From: URNF01 sp045634325
GTDB taxonomy: Bacteria; Bacillota; Clostridia; Oscillospirales; Acutalibacteraceae
Length of the DNA: 64,000 nucleotides
Direction: 5' to 3'
Assembly: GCA_045634325.1 (NCBI GenBank)
Contig: JAZRAA010000053.1
Location: forward strand, 54,871 to 118,870
Shown piece by piece: positions 61,601 through 64,000 of the stretch. Made by a program: the position numbers and the translations under genes. Each line of letters begins with the position of its first letter. Positions within the stretch are counted from its first letter, which is position 1. A model generated the notes under the pieces. It made no database searches and was not told where the DNA came from. It saw only the letters and a list, made by a program, of their open reading frames with translations.

Positions 61601-64000
61601 GTAAATGTATTGTAAACACCTACGACTGTAACCATCAGAAAACATCAGTAACGGATGCCAACGGTTATCGGACGGAATATTCTTATAATGGGAATATGAA
61701 GAATGATGTTGTTACTTTGCCGGATAATAATACTATCCGTTATGAGTTTGATGGCGAAGATAGACCGATTAAGGTGACTGACCAAGCAGGCAATGTAACT
61801 ACTACCCAATACGATAAAGCGGGCAGAGTTGTTGGTAAACGTTTTCCTGACGGTAGTAATGTTGCTTATGAATATGATGAAGTGGGTAATATTGTTAAGG
61901 AAACCAATCCCAAAGGAGCAGTGACCTTTAAAACCTACGACGGTAATGGCAATGTTCTGTCAGTCACTGAAAACAACGGTAATATCACGCGTTATCAATA
62001 TAATGCATTGGGGAAAAGGGTGAGAGTGGTAAATGCGGTTTCCGGTACGGTGGGGTATCAGTATTCTAAAGCAGGTGACCTGTTAAGCGAAACCGATGCA
62101 CTTGGTAATAAGAAAGTATATACTTATGACGCGTTTGGTAATATGTTATCGGCTGCTGATGCTAAAGGCAATGTTACTACGTATACTTACGATGCTAATG
62201 ATAATATGCTGACAGCGCGCGATGCTCTTGGCAATATTACTACGTACACGTATAACTGCTTGAATCAGCTTGTGTGTATTAAAGACGCTAAAAACAATAC
62301 TGTAACGTATGGTTATGATGCCTTGGGCAGACGCACAACTATTACCGATGCTAAAAATAATGTGTTTACTACTGTTTATGACGGTAATGGGAATGTGATT
62401 AAAACGCTTGATGCAAAAGGGAATACCGTGAGTGAAACGGTATATAACTGTTTAAATCTTCCCGCGAGTGTTGTTGATGCAACGGGTAAAACCACTACCT
62501 ATACATACAATGCGCTTGGCAAGATTGCAACAGTGACCGATTCAATGAATCATCGACAGGAATATGCTTATAATACACGCGGCCAGAATACTTCTGTGCG
62601 TGATGCAAATAACGGTGTGAGTAGTGCGGCGTATGATGTTCTGGGCAATATCACCAAGCTTGCAGGCCCCTTAGGTAGTACTACAAACTATTCTTATGAT
62701 GAAATGGGCAGACTGATTGCTGAAACTACTTCGTCGGGCGGTACTGTATCCTACGGCTATACTGAACTTAACATTAAAGAACAGATTACTAACGCAAGAG
62801 GTCAAAAACGCAAGTATTTCCATGATGCCATGGGTAGAATCACCGGCTTCATCGGTGAAGAGGACTCGGTGAGTTATACTTACGACGCTAATGGTAATGT
62901 CCTCACGGTAACGGATAGCAACGGTATCATTAAGCGTGAATATGATGCACTCAACCGTATCACGAAGTATACAGATACTTTTGGTAAATCTATCTGCTAT
63001 GAGTACGACTCTGTGGGCAACCTTACAAGACTCGTATACCCTGACAATACATCTGTTACCTATGCTTATGATGCTAATAAGAATCTTGTGTCGGTTACCG
63101 ACTGGGCAAACAGAGTAACTACCTATACGTACGATGTAAACAATAGGGTTATCGGTGTAACAAAACCGGATGGCAGTGTGACCACTACGGTCTATGATGC
63201 TAAACAGCGGATTGTTTCTACTGTTGAGAAAACAGCGTGTGGTACAATTATTACAGGTTTTGAATATACCTACGATTCCTTGTCGAGAATTGCAGAAGAA
63301 AAACACCTTGCAGATAATAGCAAATCATGCTATACTTATGATAGCTTAGGTAGGGTGACTAAGCGTATCGTCAAAAACGAATGCGATTGTGTTATCTCCA
63401 GCGAAAACTACACCTACGATGGGGCGGGTAATATCACGGATGCCCCTAACAACTGTTTCGCTTACGATACTAATAACAGACTTGTGGTGTTCAACGGCAA
63501 CAACGTGACCTATGATATGGACGGCAATATGTTGTCGAGTGGTAACACTGCGTTTGAGTATGACTCCGCAAATCGTCTTGTTAAGGCGGGTGTTCACGAA
63601 TATACGTATAATGCGGAAGATGTACGCATTCGCAATCTTTGTTCTGATGCCGATACTACCTATACCTACAATACTAACTGCAAATTGAGTCAGTTGCTTA
63701 CCAAAACAACCGGTGTTAATACAACGAAGTATGTATACGGATTGGGTCTCATCGGGGAAGAAAAGTGCGGCAAATTTAAAACGTATCATTTCGATTACAG
63801 AGGCAGCACCGTAGCAATCACGGATGAGAACGGTAATATTACCGATACCTTTAAGTATAATGCGTACGGCAATCTTACTCAACGTACGGGTAACAGTTTT
63901 GTAATCTTCGGATACAACGGCAGAGATGGTGTTGTGACGGATAAGAACGGTCTTATCTATATGAGAGCACGTTACTACAGTCCTGCTATGCGCCGTTTCA
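58648..64000 (+). CDS. Big_2/RHS-repeat giant protein, cut by the window end
   Basis: The frame from ATG 58648 (behind GGAGG) stays open to the window end, at least 1,784 codons. It has about six Big_2 immunoglobulin-like domains (residues 1-520), a DUF6531-like segment ADPVDVFSGAHIL near 538, then RHS/YD repeats to the end. The last visible residues RARYYSPAMRRF are the RHS core terminus, so the variable toxin tip lies just outside. No signal peptide is present. Big_2 domains should mediate surface attachment; RHS repeats form the shell that encloses the tip. Confidence 0.9.
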   Translation, partial: MSVYSVNVYPSCVTVEEGSWYYGAYAVVDSSSSCNRDVEWYSSNTNIVTVNPSSGYIYAKAVGTTRVYAKSKVDGTKKDYIIVNVSSDKIPVSSVTLNKASISLKPGDKFTLSATVCPQNATNKSIKWTSTNSNVATVSGGVVTAKAGGDAYIYAEAQDGSEKDARCLVRVAQNVLVTSITVSPSNKTMNVGDSVCLYETVCPSNATNKKVSWSSSNTSVVSVNQDTGIACAKKSGSAVISATATDGSGKCGSCSITVNQIVCVSDIQVSKSSLTLRKGDTYALSATICPQNATNKSIKWTSTNSNVATVSGGVVTAKAGGQAYICAEAQDGSGKSARCLVNVAQDILVTSITVSPSNKTMNVGDSVYLHETVCPSNATNKKVSWSSSNTSVVSVNRDTGFVYAKESGSAVISATATDGSGSRGSCSITVNKITYVSNVQVSKSSLTLSKGDTYALTATVCPLNADNKAIRWSSTNTGIATVESSTGLVKAKAAGRVAIYAKAQDGSGVDDYCCVTVKQSDQKPEEDKGETKVTESTFADPVDVFSGAHILKNTLMTLFGGQGLNLVAQYDSTKLCGGVFGMGWHHNFEKHIENLQSEIRVYNSPSTYMRYTSNYNLGAYICTLPNKSGYVLTVDCCQEYPYILDCNSEYTEYYNSDGYLAKVVDHQGFETLISYSKTLITITDTLSGKKIYLEKDSSGKVVRVYDDASRQVTFTYSGNLLTTICDLNGNNLTYTYNEDGQVLTGTDSKGVCYFTNTYDDCGRVVSQKDGILGSIASTFIYDGDTRFTTDRNGNVSIRVFDSNGLLVKHTDENGNVKMYSYDSRYNVIKETDANGNSIVKSYNSLNRPTVIIDKNGNKTYISYDDKGNITKIIHPAIDGIVAEETFVYNARNQMTQHTDVRGTVTVYDYDTLAMPVSKKVGSKSAIQYSYQNGLLKSRTDAMGNTVQYSHNAIGQVISMTDAANTVTRYEYDACGNLLKTIDANGKCIVNTYDCNHQKTSVTDANGYRTEYSYNGNMKNDVVTLPDNNTIRYEFDGEDRPIKVTDQAGNVTTTQYDKAGRVVGKRFPDGSNVAYEYDEVGNIVKETNPKGAVTFKTYDGNGNVLSVTENNGNITRYQYNALGKRVRVVNAVSGTVGYQYSKAGDLLSETDALGNKKVYTYDAFGNMLSAADAKGNVTTYTYDANDNMLTARDALGNITTYTYNCLNQLVCIKDAKNNTVTYGYDALGRRTTITDAKNNVFTTVYDGNGNVIKTLDAKGNTVSETVYNCLNLPASVVDATGKTTTYTYNALGKIATVTDSMNHRQEYAYNTRGQNTSVRDANNGVSSAAYDVLGNITKLAGPLGSTTNYSYDEMGRLIAETTSSGGTVSYGYTELNIKEQITNARGQKRKYFHDAMGRITGFIGEEDSVSYTYDANGNVLTVTDSNGIIKREYDALNRITKYTDTFGKSICYEYDSVGNLTRLVYPDNTSVTYAYDANKNLVSVTDWANRVTTYTYDVNNRVIGVTKPDGSVTTTVYDAKQRIVSTVEKTACGTIITGFEYTYDSLSRIAEEKHLADNSKSCYTYDSLGRVTKRIVKNECDCVISSENYTYDGAGNITDAPNNCFAYDTNNRLVVFNGNNVTYDMDGNMLSSGNTAFEYDSANRLVKAGVHEYTYNAEDVRIRNLCSDADTTYTYNTNCKLSQLLTKTTGVNTTKYVYGLGLIGEEKCGKFKTYHFDYRGSTVAITDENGNITDTFKYNAYGNLTQRTGNSFVIFGYNGRDGVVTDKNGLIYMRARYYSPAMRRF
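58997..59608 (+). repeat. 516-bp-period DNA repeats within the Big_2 region
   Basis: A stretch of about 90 bp at 58997-59092 recurs nearly unchanged from 59513, an offset of 516 bp (172 codons, two Big_2 domains). Similar pairing holds for the intervening domains, indicating recent internal duplication. Confidence 0.75.

Noticed and set aside
62671..63882. Minus-strand ORFs opposite the RHS repeats
   Set aside because: Repetitive mirror translations of the YD repeats without start signals.

Overview
The window looks like a chromosome segment of an anaerobic, endospore-forming gut Clostridia member, probably Oscillospirales or a relative (inference). Support comes from spoIIID behind a textbook sigma-E promoter, a GerW/YtfJ homologue, a sporulation-type D,D-carboxypeptidase, a class III ribonucleotide reductase, a T-box pheST operon, IreB, and a glycyl-radical bacterial microcompartment (BMC) locus.

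Region 1 (about 1-16,780) is a complete GRM5-type BMC locus for B12-independent use of 1,2-propanediol from deoxysugars such as fucose or rhamnose. A class II aldolase releases lactaldehyde, which is reduced to propanediol. A glycyl radical dehydratase with its radical-SAM activase makes propionaldehyde. CoA-acylating aldehyde dehydrogenase (PduP), phosphotransacylase (PduL) and acetate kinase give propionate plus ATP, while alcohol dehydrogenases and a PduS-like flavo-FeS protein recycle NAD. Shell genes cover one permuted trimer/hexamer protein (PduU type), six single-domain hexamer genes (four nearly identical), one pentamer vertex gene and one tandem-domain PduT. A DeoR-type regulator sits inside the locus. 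Two sigma-A-like promoters head the first and second halves.

Region 2 (about 16,800-35,420) is ordinary core genome: spoIIID; capE-capF for a UDP-deoxy-amino sugar; pyruvate kinase; nrdDG with NrdR boxes; a TVP38-type membrane protein; a site-2 protease; scpA-scpB; a DUF2953 protein; gerW; dacF; rluB; a tRNA-Ala; and, on the minus strand, an unknown gene, ireB and pheS-pheT behind a Phe T-box. It ends with tRNA-Met/Ile(CAU) and tRNA-Trp.

Region 3 (35,420 to the window end) is an AT-richer accessory island starting right behind tRNA-Trp. It carries an array of small hairpins, tRNA-like remnants and an XRE regulator, then several transcription units. Six of these start with the same module: a 25-bp palindrome (arms AACCCTGACA and TGTCAGGGTT), exactly 6 nt, then a -10 hexamer. 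The units encode (a) a small HTH regulator with a biosynthetic operon (nucleotidyltransferase-fold protein, thymidylate-kinase-like protein, acyl carrier protein, papain-like protein, AMP-forming ligase, CYTH protein); (b) a DNRLRE-like protein; (c) a small ORF with a large serine recombinase; (d) a 1,978-aa DNRLRE/RHS protein; (e) an XhlA-like protein, holin and amidase; and (f) a DUF1906 hydrolase-like protein plus a Big_2/RHS giant that runs off the window end. Between them lie orphan RHS tips (one with a DUF4329-like toxin domain and an NTF2-fold lipoprotein immunity gene), a 236-bp RHS-core duplication and REP-like GGGGACGGTTC palindromes. The large RHS/DNRLRE/DUF1906 proteins have no visible signal peptide, so the co-regulated holin-amidase set may release them. 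That makes the island the best candidate here for an undescribed system.
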